From NCBI GenBank assembly GCA_047967505.1, contig CM106540.1: DNA of 64,000 bases, one strand, 5' to 3'. This document shows, piece after piece, positions 12,350-23,925 of the stretch. The notes beneath the pieces are model-generated. The model had not been told where the DNA came from, searched no databases, and was given only the letters and a program-made list of their open reading frames with translations. A program made the translations under genes and the position numbers. Source of the stretch: Dipteris shenzhenensis. Its lineage: Eukaryota > Polypodiophyta > Polypodiopsida > Gleicheniales. Position 1 is the stretch's first letter, and each line of letters begins with the position of its first letter.

Positions 12350-13740
12350 AGATGAGGGACTAGAGGGATGGCATCACTAGTACTAGATGAGAGAGTGGGA
12401 TTGAGATCCCATTGTGTGTACTAGCTAGAGACATATGACTATAGGCGTAATTGGCCTTGAAATTTTTTATGTTTGGATCATTAATATATTTACTTACCTT
12501 TGAATTGTATGTTTGCATCTATAACTAGCATTCAAGTTTATTGTCTTTTAATGAAATCAAATATAAGTTATGAAATAAAATAGTCTAGCAAGTTAGACTA
12601 TATGGAGCAATCATTACCATACTTTCTATGCTTCATATATAATACATGGTTCATAAGCATCCTAACAATGTGGGGGAAAAAGTCAAACCATTGGAATTTC
12701 TACTCTCTCCTAATCAAAGAAAAATAGAGCTAAGGTATGTGAAACTTACTTGTGCTTGGAATGACATACTTGAAATGGAGAGAAGACTAAGGAGAAAATG
12801 AAGACATGAGAAGACCAAATAGAAAATGGAGATAGAAGAAGAACAAGTATAAAATGGAGAGAGAAGAAGACCAAGTAGAAGATTTTGGACTTGATTCGCT
12901 ATGTTAGCCTTAATGCAACCACTTGTAAGTCATTATATTATACTGAGTAACTGCCTTGTGTTATAAAGCAATTACTTGTTTATAGAAACGGGTTGGAAGT
13001 CACTAAATTGGCCTTAACACAACAACTTGGATATCAGAGCAATTGTAATGCTACAAGACCATTATACCAAGTATGGGTGGGTTAGATAAAGCACAGACTT
13101 GATTATAGCAATGACTTGAAAGTCACTGCATTAGCCCTAATACTGTGAGTTGACTTTTGGATCTGACAACTATCAATTCAATTAATGACACGTTGCATGC
13201 GGTCAATGATTTGTTAGTGGTAGGTGGGTGTCAACATCAAAACTCATTGCATTAAGTGACACATAGGCACAACTGTCACCATCGACTAGTTTTGTACGAT
13301 TTCCTTGATTTTTTGAGTTTTTGTTCAAGGTTTTGGGGGGTGGGGGATGCTATACTACCTAATCTACCTGCTCAATACAAAAAACAACAATTAAAAAAAT
13401 TTAATGTGCAAACGAGAGATTTTTCAAATGGTGACTACCTACTCCCTTCAAACCACTTCAAAATTCACTCCTATTCATTTCCTAGTGGTTTTTATTGGAT
13501 TTGACTTCATCACATGCTTAGCAATCACCTCAGCTAGTTTTACTAAGGTTTAACAACAAAAACCACCAAAAAACAACTCCCAATTACTTCAAATGCTAAA
13601 TACAACTTTTCTTCTTTGCTCTTCCTCTTCCTCACAACCCCTTCCTATTCTCCAAAACCAACACTCCTATTAAGCTAGAATGCATTAGGCAATGGGTAGA
13701 TAATGGAACATGACAAAATATAATATAAAAGTCTACATAG
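12350..13740. other. Gene-free, AT-rich; weak internal repeats
   Basis: Between about 12,770 and 12,890 the words AAATGGAGA and AGAAGACCAA recur three times. Near 12,900, 13,000 and 13,120 a motif of the form AAGTCACT...TTAGCCxTAA recurs at ~110-bp spacing. If the neighbouring LTR is real, this would be leader sequence of that minus-strand element. Confidence 0.4.
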
Positions 13741-13744
13741 CTAA

Positions 13745-13762
13745 TCCCCAGCGATAGTGCCA
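13745..13762 (-). promoter_or_regulatory. Candidate tRNA-Asp primer-binding site (decayed)
   Basis: On the minus strand this reads TGGCACTATCGCTGGGGA. It matches 13 of 18 positions of the tRNA-Asp-type site (TGGCGCCGTTGCCGGGGA) common in plant Tat/Athila-type gypsy elements. Four bases separate it from a TG at 13,767 that would be the LTR edge. Confidence 0.55.
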
Positions 13763-13766
13763 AAAA

Positions 13767-14120
13767 TGTGTAGTCTTGGATGTGTCTCACATATCATGGG
13801 TAAGTGCACCAATACATCGAGGGAACTCCCTCCCCAACTCCAGTGATGAGGAGAAATGCACATCTTGTCATCCAGTTGTCTCACTCAAGCAACTTTCGGA
13901 TTGTTGTAATGCAACTCCATGGGATGAAGACATGGAGGAGGGAGAGGATGGCAATCCCAAGGTCACGATGAAAGAACACAAGAGTACTCAAGACAACTCA
14001 AGAAATAGAGCAAGAGATATTGTATTCCAAATGTGTGCATCCAACATTGAAGACCAAAGTCAGACCTTTGGCTATTTATACATTTTACCTTTTAAAGGGA
14101 GGGCCAACCCTATTCTTTCT

Positions 14121-14158
<38 letters not shown>

Positions 14159-14300
14159 ATAGGGGACTTGGGCTAATACGACCCCAAGGAAAATTCCTAT
14201 TGTCTATTCTCAGCCTCTCCCTCTTCTCCACGCTTTCTTGCAAAACCACTCAATAGCCATTCAATCTTGTGTTTTGGAAACCTTTAACCCCTTGGAGATC
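13767..14300 (-). mobile_element. Putative gypsy 5' LTR, minus strand (outer end uncertain)
   Basis: It begins TGTGTAG beside the primer-binding site. A good TATA box, TATAAATAG, lies on the minus strand at 14,072-14,080. The segment 14,044-14,115 is closely similar to 58,981-59,052, including the TATA region and the words GAAGACCAAA and GGGAGGGCCAACC, as expected for a dispersed LTR family. The outer boundary is not resolved. Confidence 0.55.
14124..14152. repeat. (CT)n microsatellite inside an LTR
   Basis: 29 bases of pure CT within the putative gypsy LTR. The related LTR fragment at 58,981-59,100 has only a short CTCTCT tract at the corresponding place. Confidence 0.9.
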
Positions 14301-14309
14301 TCCTTAGTA

Positions 14310-15483
14310 GCAGCAGCTATTCAAGTGCAATGATGCTAGAAGTGGAAACTTTACATAAAGTATTAACCATGGCGGTTAACCATGTGCTACCTAAAGTAGA
14401 TCTTTCAATATAATCAGCTATTCTCCTAAGATCTATGCCTTAATTCTAAAATTGAGTGCCTAATGTTTTTATGCCCTTGCATACTCAATGGGGTCTTGTT
14501 TATGCATCTATGGTGTCTATATGAGGAAAGATTATGTGTGGTTATAGAACTAACCTATATGTCTAGGTGTGCAGAATTACCATGTTGTAGGATTAGAAAG
14601 ATTGTTGTATGCATTTTACTCATTGAATCTATGGTTGTAATAACATGTTGGTTTTCATGGTTTAGTCTCCAAATGTATTTTTGTCGAGTGCCACTCCTTT
14701 ATTTTTAAAATTGTCTTTCTTTCAAAGATAAAGGATCATCATGGTGTACATGATCGGTGATGAAACTTCTTTCTTGTTGGTCTTCTTTGATTTTGTTGAA
14801 GCTTTTCTAGCCTTGTACTTGAGTAGGCAATACTGCTGGTTAATTGGAATGATACATAGATTTGACACCTGAGTCCATATGTGGGACATGAATTTTTTAA
14901 AAGGGGAATCCCATCATTGTTGATGGTGTCAATTGGATAGGAAGTGTAGTGTACAACTCATTTAATTGTAATCAACAAGATTTAAGGAACTTTAGAAGCA
15001 TTTAACAAAAAAATTCAATAGTTAGAGCTTTCCACAATTGAATCCAATAGGACACTTGCATTCAACAAGCTATGAACAAAGAAAAAGGCAGCTCAAAGCA
15101 ACCAAGAGGCACATCAACAATAATGACACATCACAAAGGAAGTAAATATCAATTTATAAACCAATTCAATCCTTACAACTAGAGAATTTTGTAGAAAACC
15201 CAAGGTCCAAATAATTTCAACTCAAAGCACTTGATACCCAAGGGTAGGTAATTGAATCAATCTAGGGAAGTAGTTAGCCCTGCAATGATAAGGGTCAAAA
15301 GCGTAGTTAAGTACCATCAATATGAGATCAGGGTGGAGTAACACAAAGGTCTGCTTGTGATATCTTGAGCCTATTTGATAGACATAATAGGATATTTATA
15401 GAAAACCACTCTAAGAAAAGATTTGGACATACTCGATCGCAAATCATAGTTTAGAGAGAGAAATATTACAACTAGTGAGAGAA
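14310..15483. other. Gene-free stretch
   Basis: AT-rich, with no conserved domain on either strand. It is the left flank of the copia element that starts at 15,489. Confidence 0.5.
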
Positions 15484-15488
15484 AGATG
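15484..15488. repeat. Target-site duplication AGATG (left)
   Basis: The five bases AGATG immediately left of the LTR at 15,489 recur at 21,401-21,405, immediately right of the other LTR. Five bases is the usual length for copia integration. Confidence 0.95.
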
Positions 15489-15656
15489 TGAGAGTGCTCT
15501 CAACGGAAGTAAGAACGGAAGAGGGAGAGAGAGAGACAGAGAACACAAGTTTTGGTGGGTGCAGAACCACCCTAATCTTCTTTTTCATTCATTTATATAT
15601 GTGTTTGAGTATTGTACATAACTGGGGTAAAGCCACAGTGACCTTTAACCCCCACA
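15489..15656 (-). repeat. 3' LTR of copia copy 1
   Basis: 168 bp. On the element strand it starts TGTGGGGG and ends GAGCACTCTCA-type sequence with terminal CA. It has a TATA-like tract, ATATATAAATG, near 15,590-15,600 and a GAGAGA tract that is hugely expanded in the LTR of copy 2. Confidence 0.95.
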
Positions 15657-15668
15657 ACCTCCCACTTA
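15657..15668 (-). promoter_or_regulatory. Polypurine tract of copia copy 1
   Basis: On the element strand, TAAGTGGGAGGT lies directly before the 3' LTR. The homologous site in copy 2 is TAAGTGGAAGGT at 32,521-32,532. Confidence 0.85.
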
Positions 15669-15709
15669 AAGGACAATGTGCCTTTAAGGGAGAACAACCA
15701 GTGAGCATA

Positions 15710-17520
15710 CTATCCAATGCCCATCAATACACAACAATACTCAAACCGTTGACTAGGTAGACTCTTCGTCAGCATATTTGTAGGGTTATCATCTGTATGA
15801 ACCTTGACAAGCTCTATGCGCTTGTCCTCAAGTACCTCCCTGATGAAATGGTACCTGACCTCAATGTGTTTGGTCTTTGCATGAAAGACTGGATTCCGTG
15901 CTAGCTGAATAGCACTCATGGAATCACTATGCAATGTCGGTACACCTGTATGAATCCCCAAATCTCCCACTAGCCGATCAAGCCATATAGCCTCCTTGCA
16001 ACCCTCTGTGGCTGCAACATACTCAGCCTCTGTGGTAGACAAAGCAATGCACTTCTGTGCGCGAGACATCCATGACACTGCACCACCTGCAAAGGTTAAC
16101 ACATAACCAGAAGTGGATCTCCTACTATCCACATGCCCTGCATAGTCTGAATCTGTGTACCCAAGTACATGCATGTCTCCTCTACCAAAGCAGATGCACA
16201 TCTCCTTGGTACCCTTCATGTACCTCATGATGCACTTAACTGCCTCCCAATGCCTCTTTCCTGGATTAGCCATATATCGGCTAACAACTCCCACTGCAAA
16301 TGCAATGTCTGGTCTAGTAGCTATCATAGCATACATAAGACTCCCAACTGCTGATGCATAAGGAACCTTGGCCATCATGGCCCTTTCCTCATCTGATTTG
16401 GGACTATCTGTATGACTCAGTTTCACATATGGAGGCAATGGAGTACTCATTGCCTTCCCCCCCTCCATATTGAAACGCTGCAATACTTTTGTAACATACT
16501 CTTTTTGTGAAAGCCAAAGGAGTTTCCTACTCCGATCACGCGTGATGTGCATACCAAGAATATGACCTGCAAGTCCCAAATCCTTCATATCAAAGGCCTC
16601 ATGCAACTTGGCCTTTAATGCATCTAGCTCATAAGTATTCTTGCTATCCAATAGCATATCATCCACATATAGTGCCAAGATTATCATGCTATTATCCTTA
16701 GGCCTTTTAGTGTAGAGGCAGTGATCAATTTCACTCCTTCTAAAACCCTGGGACCGAATGAAAGCATCAAACTTCTGATACCATTCTCTAGGCACTTGCT
16801 TAAGACCATAGAGACTCTTCTTCAGCTTGCAAACTAAATGCTCTTTGCCCTTTTCTTTAAAGCCTTCCGGCTGCACCATGTAAATTTCCTCATGCAAATC
16901 CCCATGCAAGAAAGCTGTCTTGACATCCATCTGCATAAGCTCCATATCCTGTGATGCCACTAGTCCAAGCATGCATCTAAGTGTGGTCATCTTCACAACC
17001 GGAGAGAATATCTCATCAAAGTCCACACCCTTCTCTTGCTTGAACCCTTTAGCGACCAAACGGGCCTTGTACCTAGCACATCATCACCTGTGACCTTCAT
17101 TTTGTAGACCCATTTACATGGCAATGCTTTCTTTCCATGTGGCAAAGAAACCAAGTCCCAAGTCTTATTCTTCATAAGTGAACTCATCTCTGATTGCATA
17201 GCATACTCCCACTTGCATTGATCCTCATGCATCATAGCCTCTCTGTAGCAAGAAGGCTCCCCGCAATCAGTAAGCATCACATAGTCTACCCCTGGAACAA
17301 ACCTATCAGGCAGTCTAGACACTCTAGATGATCTTCTCAAGGGCATTTCAGCTTGTTGTCCCACCTGCATATCAGCCACATTTGGCTCATCATTTCCACC
17401 AATAGATGATCCATCATCTACCCTTGATTGTATACCTGTGGGAGTACTTGGTGGTACCATTTCTTGCTCATTTGGTGCATGGACAGCTTGCTGTGTATCA
17501 ACATATGCAAGTGGATTCAC
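15710..17520 (-). pseudogene. pol: Copia reverse transcriptase and RNase H (copy 1)
   Basis: Two overlapping frames hold this region. The upstream one (16,993-17,520) carries the acidic linker and the start of RT (WEYAMQSEMSSLMKNKTWDL, typical of copia). The second (15,710-17,059, 449 residues) has QMDVKTAFLHGDL, KSLYGLKQVPREW and the catalytic YVDDM (residues 131-135), then RNase H with YTDSDYAGHVDSRRSTSGY, STTEAEYVAA and LHSDSMSAIQLA. A frameshift near 17,055 separates them. From YVDDM to the RNase H end the reading frame is intact, the longest undamaged piece of the element. Confidence 0.95.
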
Positions 17521-18590
17521 ATCCTAGAAAGTGATTCTCCTCATTTCCACATCCCTCATGGGTGCCTTATGTATCTTCTTCTCATTGAAGACTACATCAT
17601 GGCTGCGTATGATCTTCTTTGCTTCTGGATCCCAGAGACGATAGCCCATCTCTCCACTTTCACCATAACCTAGAAAGATGCATTTCCTAGACTTAGGATC
17701 TAGCTTCTTTCAAGCTCTTTTGGCACATGTGCATATGCCTCACACCCAAGTATACGCAAATGAGAGTAAGAGGGCTTCTTACCACTCCATGCCTCTTCAG
17801 GAATACCACCATCCAAACTCTTACTAGGTGATCTATTGATCACATGCAGTGTAGTCTTCATTGCCTCAGCCCAAAAACCACCAGAAAGACTTGCATTGGA
17901 AAGCATGCATTGCAACCTTTCTTGAATGGTACGGTTCATCTTTTCTGCAACTGGATTTTGCTCTGGAGTACGAGGGGATGTGAGCTCCCTCTTAATCCCA
18001 CATGTATCACAGAAATACTGAAAGTCATGAGAGAGATACTCTCCACCATTGTCAGTTCGAAGGCATTTAAGCGTTCTACCTGACTGATTCTCAACCAAGG
18101 CCAGCCATTTCTGAAATACCTGGAACACATCACTCTTCTGAGCTATAGCATAAGCCCACACTTTCCTAGTTGCATCATTAATGAATGTCACATAGTATTC
18201 AGCCCCGCCTAATGACTGTGTAGGCATGGGAGCACATATGTTTGAATGCACCAAATCAAGCTTTTCAAACTCTTTCTTTCCCCTTCTTTTATGGGCTGAT
18301 TTAGTCTGCTTCCCATAGAGACAGTGCTCACAAAATTCAAAATCAGAGAAACTCAAATGCGGTACATAACCCAAACAGCATAAGAGTTTCATTCCATTCT
18401 AGCTCATGTGCCCCAACCTACAATGCCACAAAGAAGTGCTTGGCTGCTCGATTATTGCAACAACATGATCAAATACCCCTGATACATGTAAGGGATATAA
18501 AGTCCCACACTTGGCACCCCTGGCCAAAAGCATAGAGCCCTTCTGAATTTTCCAACTTTGAAAGCCAAAAGTGGTGTGAAAACCAGCATC
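17520..18590 (-). pseudogene. Copia GAG-pre-integrase and integrase (copy 1)
   Basis: The reading starts in the H..H C..C zinc-binding segment (LWHCRLGHMS, then a stop, then CEHCLYGKQTKSAH). The main frame, 17,700-18,392, has the catalytic residues in LVHSNICAPM (first Asp is in EKLDLVHSN), RTDNGGEY and PVAEKMNRTIQ, i.e. a D,D-35-E core. The usual QNGVAER reads QNPVAEK. A one-base loss near 17,705 breaks the frame, and LGYGESGEMGYRLWDP then follows in another phase. An amber at 17,521-17,523 replaces a CAA codon found in copy 2. Confidence 0.93.
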
Positions 18591-18596
18591 ATCTAG

Positions 18597-18860
18597 CTAA
18601 CCCACTAAAATAAGACTCTTGGTCAACTTAGGCACATGTCTTACATGTTTCAAAATAAATGTAGACCCATTTGCAAAAGAAAACTTCATGTCACCTACTC
18701 CCACTATGTCACATGCATAGTCATTTCCAAGATGCACACAACCTGTCTTTCCACTGTCATAAGTGGAGAACCATTCCCGATGGGGAGTAACATGGAATGA
18801 AGCACCAGAATCCAAAATCCAATCCTAGGAATATGCATCATCTGAAGTGGTAAGCAACTC
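18597..18860 (-). pseudogene. Copia protease (copy 1)
   Basis: The frame 18,597-18,815 opens MDSGASFHVTPHREWF, with the catalytic DSGA intact; the true context is DWILDSGA, preceded by an amber at 18,825-18,827. It ends at another amber, 18,597-18,599, where copia proteins normally have Gln in VGQLDDAG. Both ambers recur in copy 2. Confidence 0.92.
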
Positions 18861-19771
18861 TGCAGATAAACTAGACATGAAGAGAACGTCATTGTCACTA
18901 TCATGTGTGACTGCATTGATCTCCTTGATCTTCACTTTTCCTTTGTCCTCCCTTGGACTCTCTTCCTTTCGATTTGCACCCCAATTTGCATTCTTTTTCT
19001 TATCCTTTTGCTCTCTTTTCAGCTTGTAGCAATCCTTTTTCATATGGCCCTTCTTGCCTAGTGGTAACACTCAATGTTCCGTGCCCTGGATTTGCTACGA
19101 GACTTCCCTCTTTCTTGGGACTTCCCCTTGAACTGTGACCTGCCCCTTTGCACATTTAAGGCTGCATCCTGATTGTTGCCGTCCATAGACTTCTGTCTAA
19201 TCTCCTCGGCCAACAAGCTACCCACAACATCATCAAATTTCAGTACTCCACCAGGTGCAGAGTTACTGACAGCTGTACGGAAGGTATCACATGAGGATGG
19301 CAATGAACATAAGAGAAATATTGCCTTAGACTCCGCATCAAAATTCATCTTCTAAGCCTGAAGCTGGCTGAAAATAATATTGAATTCATTCAATTGAGAA
19401 GCAATGGAGACCCCTTCCTTCATCTGTAGCTCAAACAACCTCTTCATGAGGTAAACTTTATTAGAGGCAGTTTCCTTTTCATAAGTGGCACACAGTTTCT
19501 TCCACAAATCTTCCGTAGTCTGCTCATTTACTACTGTGAAATAAACTGACTCTGCAAGATGAAGTCTAATAGTAGATTTTGCTAATGCATCCAACTCATT
19601 CCAATCATCCTCAGACATCTTTGCAGGCTTAGCTTCAATCCCTGCCAAGGGTTTAATCTGCTTCTTTTGAATAAGCACATCCCTTATTTGTTCTTTCCAC
19701 AAAGAAAATTTTGTCCCATCAAACTTTTTAATGCTAAAAAACTCCTTTTCAGACATGGAAGAGGATGCCAT
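18825..19771 (-). pseudogene. gag: Copia gag (copy 1)
   Basis: The start at 19,771 opens MASSSMSEKEFFSIKKFDG, and the first frame (139 residues) has the FSLWKEQIRDVL and ESVYFTVVNEQTTEDLWKKL blocks of the copia capsid. A stop near 19,352 (QLQA then stop) separates it from 19,058-19,348, which ends SRARNIECYH. The zinc knuckle is broken there: one base is missing and a TAG arises, removing the second Cys; the remainder, GKKGHMKKDCYK, is in frame 18,825-19,070. Copy 2 keeps this knuckle whole. Confidence 0.93.
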
Positions 19772-21215
19772 GATGCAAATGAAGCAAAAATCCCAAATGC
19801 TAGTGCCTACAAGAGAGAATCACACCAAATACCAGGTGCACCCAAATGTGTTTGCCACAATAGAGTGAAATATCACCAAAACTCATATCTCAAAGCATCT
19901 GACTCATGTGCATATACTATGCATCCATATGAGCAAATCTAGCCCAAAAGAAAATGCCAACTACAATGGAAATCCAAAATGCCAATAAGTGCCAAATGAC
20001 TCAAGCATAAACACTATCCACTAGCATATGCATTAATAATATCTCATCCAAGAGAGCATAGCACTATCAGTGCATCACCTGCAATGTGTCAAAGCTATCC
20101 CTCAGCATAAAATAGCATCCATGTGCAAAGTGTCCATAAAAAATAGCATCCCACAAGGCAATTTGGGCCTATTAGCGCATCCAATAAGGACCGCAATGCA
20201 TCCAAATGGCCTATAAATCATCCACTACAACCCAATGCACACCACAAATGAGCGTACACTACTCAAACTGCAACCAGAGTGATCTGCATAAGGTATGCTC
20301 AAGAAATCATAGTCCCACAGTAATGACCGCTACTGAAAATAGAACCTGAGATGCCTCAAAACATGGGTGCCATTGCATAATCGGACTTAGCAAGAAAATC
20401 TGCAAATATCTCTCTTCTGCTGGAACTCCAAAATCCCAACCGATGAGTGAGAAATGGGAGTCAACACTTATCCACTGCCATGTGGCATAAATCTAAGGTT
20501 TCAAAACCTTAGAATGAAAAATGCATAACAGAGAGACGAAATCGAATACACAGAGATCTATAACTCTGAAAATCCTCCATCGAATCGTGTAAGAACTGAC
20601 AGGTAGGGGTCTTTCACAGCATCCAGAACGCAATGGGACAGACGGATTTGGAAACCATGGTCTCAATCACTAGGTCCAACACACGGACTGAAAAACGTTT
20701 TTGGAAATAGAGCTATTTGTAAACTCCACCGGAGTGCGAATGATGAGCAACATAGAAGTTTTAGGACCTCTTGAGTCCACCGAAACTAACAGATCTGCAA
20801 ATGGTTGCTCCAAACTTGAGTTCCAACACCTGGGCAGAAAAACGCAGAAACTGACACAGTGAGTCAGAAATCCAATGAAATGATCCCAGATTCAAGAATG
20901 AAGGTGTTTCTAAGCTCCTGAAGTGAAGTGGATACCAAAAGCAAGCAACAGTTGCCTCTACAAGTCAATACAGAGTCTCTGTCATTGAACGGAACAGGGA
21001 AAAGCTCAAAAAACGTCTTTTTCTTTGAAAACACTTGACAGGCTCTCAAAACCACTTCGCAAAACCAAAGTGACTTTTCCAAAGGTTCCTCCAAGGTCTT
21101 TGCACACTCGGATGCAAGTAAAGTCACCCACAAAAGCTTCCCACAGAGCTTCTCCTTCCTCCCACAGAGCTGTTGAGCTTCTAAGCATTCACGCATGCTC
21201 AACTAGATCACCCGG
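19772..21215 (-). other. Untranslated leader of copia copy 1
   Basis: About 1.44 kb between the primer-binding site and the gag start, without long coding frames. It is homologous in reverse complement to about 27,387-28,593 in copy 2, which shows the leader is a fixed part of the family. Confidence 0.85.
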
Positions 21216-21227
21216 GCTCTGATACCA
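21216..21227 (-). promoter_or_regulatory. Primer-binding site of copia copy 1
   Basis: Reads TGGTATCAGAGC on the element strand, complementary to the 3' end of plant initiator tRNA-Met, two bases inside the 5' LTR. Confidence 0.95.
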
Positions 21228-21229
21228 GT

Positions 21230-21400
21230 TGAGAGTGCTCTCAACGGAAGCAAGAACGGAAGAGGGAGAGAGAGAGACAGAGAGCCACACAAGTTTTGGT
21301 GGGTGCAGAACCACCCTAATCTTCTTTTTCATTCATTTAAATATGTGTTTGAGTATTGTACATAACCGGGGTAAAGGCACAGTGACCTTTAACCCCCACA
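21230..21400 (-). repeat. 5' LTR of copia copy 1
   Basis: 171 bp, TG...CA, nearly identical to the 3' LTR (four substitutions and a 3-bp insertion in the GA-rich part). The right target duplication AGATG follows at 21,401. Confidence 0.95.
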
Positions 21401-21405
21401 AGATG
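21401..21405. repeat. Target-site duplication AGATG (right)
   Basis: Partner of 15,484-15,488. Confidence 0.95.
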
Positions 21406-23080
21406 TTCATTATGAGATTGATTTAAAAAGGATGAGAATTATCTTGTTGGGATTCTATTTCATATGTTTCTTATGGAGCATCCATTTTACATCAAGACCT
21501 TGGATTCAAAAGCCAATTGTATTTTGAGCCTAGAGAGAGACATCCTAGGTCCTTACCACATGCTTTGCATAGAGAGAGGAAATATTTATCACATGCTTTG
21601 CATATGGAGGATAAATCCTTATCACATTCTTTGCATGTCATTATCAGATTTATATTGTGATCGCAAAGAATCCCATGTTCCATGCTAGGGACAAAGCATA
21701 TTAAGGTCCATTATCACCTCATTAAGGATTTGTTGATAGAGTTGATATATTATCCAATCAGTTAAGGTTTTGTCAACATTTTCAGCAAGGATTTGTGTCA
21801 TGCACAAATGGAGCATCTCATTCGATGCTTGGGTGTGCAGGCCCATATCAAGTAGGTAAGAGGGGGTGTTAGAGATTATTAACTTACATGTGAGCCCCCA
21901 TTTGAGGAGGACAATGAGGTAGATGAACAACAAGCCAATCCAAACCTCTCAATAAAATAAATATACAAAAGGAAGACACATAAAAAGTTGTATAACCTAC
22001 GTAAAACTATGGAGATCACAACCATGTGCAAGTTTACTTTCTGTATCCATTACTTCATCCTCCCATTTCTTGGCCTTTAAGCACCTTCCAATGATTTGGT
22101 GGTTTATTTAGGAAGCATTAGAGATAAATTTGAGGGATAAGGTTGTGCCCAATTTCTTTTCTTAATAGCCCTTTTGTCATCCGCCCATTGTCTTTTCATA
22201 TCTTTGAATCCATTTCTCCACAATTGTACAAATACAAGGTGTTGACTTTGAAGGATACATTCATGTTTCTTTTTGTCCCCTTCCCTTGTGCAAACTCTCC
22301 CTCCACCCTTTGATTAACTCTATTGTTTTGAATTCAATAATATTGTTAAACTAAAAATGCAATAATATAAAACAATGAACCTTGGACTAGCGACCCCTTT
22401 GCCATGCCACCCTCTAGTTTTGCCTTTTGCCTTACATAGCCTTTCAATACCTCCATGGACCTCTATGCACAATCTTTTTATAAGCCTCCTTATCCAATCG
22501 CTGCACAATTAAATGCACTTGGATATTCATAATACTTGTTGGAAATGCCTTTCAATTAAACACATTGCATCAATGGCTTTGACCCAATGGAATATATTTT
22601 TATACTTTTTGAGGATATCTACTATATTCATACCAAAGAAATGCATTAGCTCTTGCACTATCTAGAGATTCTCTACATGGATAAATTTAAACTCCCACAA
22701 GTATGACACCATACTCATAGAAGTGCTAAATTTATTAATAGATTTCTACCATCTTCTATTGATGGCCTCACAAAGCTATTGAGATCATTTACTATTGTAC
22801 ATGAATACTATAGTCAATATCAACATTATGAGGCCAATATCAATTCGAGTGCAAGCTAATATGTTCATACTATTGATAATGCCTTTCAGACCTTTCTCCT
22901 CTATTTTGGAAGCACCCTTGGGCCTCCAATAACATCGCCTTGCTAGCCTTGGCCACACATTCCTATTCATTCCCATCTCCTTTAGTCTTCATGGGCTTTG
23001 ACAGTGTATATCACCAATCATATGGTTCCATATCACTTTAGACACATTCTTGAATATACACATCAAATCCAAAAGATATG
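21406..23080. other. Gene-free stretch
   Basis: Right flank of copia copy 1. Short frames on the minus strand (for example 22,785-22,976) read like worn coding sequence, but I cannot tie them to a family. Near 21,560-21,640 the words TTATCACATGCTTTGCAT recur at about 35-bp spacing. Confidence 0.4.
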
Positions 23081-23084
23081 TGAC

Positions 23085-23790
23085 TTTTGGGACCAAACTG
23101 GGTAGTATGCTTCATCATACCATGCCCTAGAGCCCTACCAAAAAGAAAAATCCATTGATTAATTTAGCCCAATATGCCAATGGTCAATCTTAATTTATTA
23201 ATTTGTCCTAAGGGTTGGGAAGAAAAAATGAGGGCATCCACTAATGAGACCAAACTTGGCAGATTGTTTTTTGCAGTATGCCATAGTCCTACCAAGTTTT
23301 GGTCCATTTCAGTCAAAGTAGCCCAATATTGCAATGATAAATCTAAATGTAATGCTTAGGTGAGGTTATGAAGAAAGAAATGACAAAATCAATTAAGTTG
23401 TAATTGTGCATAGGTTTAAATGGGACCAAATTCTATAGTGTATACTACCATGTTTGATTCATTTGGGTTCATACAATCTAACAAGTGAATAGAACACCCT
23501 AGCGTAATGCTTAGGTGAAGGGATGATTAAAAATGGTGACATTTATTAAAACTTCAATGTTCAAAGTTCTAAATGGGACCAAACTTAGGATGGTTCGTCT
23601 CACTATGTCTTAGATTCCTACCAATTTTGTTCCTATTTGGATTAATATAGTCCAACATGCAAACAATGCATCCTAGTTTAGTGCCTAAGTAGGGTTAGGA
23701 TTAAAACTTCAATGTAAAAGTTCTAAATGGGACCAAACTTAGTAGGATGATTTTCCATGTGCCTACGGTGCCACTATTAGAAAAGAAATC
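23085..23790. repeat. Degenerate tandem array, ~160-bp unit
   Basis: The anchor GGGACCAAACTT (or a one- or two-base variant) occurs near 23,088, 23,247, 23,420, 23,575 and 23,733, giving steps of about 159, 173, 155 and 158 bp. Within units further words recur in order: CCTACCAA, TAGxCCAA(T/C)AT, TAATGCTTAGGTGAGG and CTTCAATGT. Units are well diverged. This is a satellite-like array with no coding content. Confidence 0.75.
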
Positions 23791-23925
23791 CCTACAAAGG
23801 GTATGCCACAATGGAAGACTAATAGAGCATCCCCAGGAATTACATGCAAAAGTGTATCACTATGAAATCAAAACTTCTTTACTTGTGTGTTCTTCACAAT
23901 CATAAGTGTGTGTGCAAGCCAAAAA

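Larger units (their letters stand above)
15489..21400 (-). mobile_element. Complete but inactive Ty1/copia element (copy 1)
   Basis: All structural parts are present on the minus strand: 5' LTR 21,230-21,400, PBS 21,216-21,227, a ~1.4-kb leader, gag, protease, integrase, RT-RNase H (the copia order), polypurine tract 15,657-15,668 and 3' LTR 15,489-15,656, flanked by AGATG duplications. The element is 5,912 bp. The two LTRs differ by four substitutions and one 3-bp indel over ~168 bp, about 2.4% divergence, so insertion is fairly recent. Coding is broken by frameshifts (near 19,065, 17,705 and 17,055) and several amber codons, so the copy is dead. Its closest relative here is the rearranged copy at 27,387-32,740. 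Confidence 0.97.

Noticed and set aside
22785-22976. 63-residue minus frame considered as a DNA-transposon transposase
   Set aside because: No catalytic or zinc-finger pattern could be matched, and flanking frames are broken.
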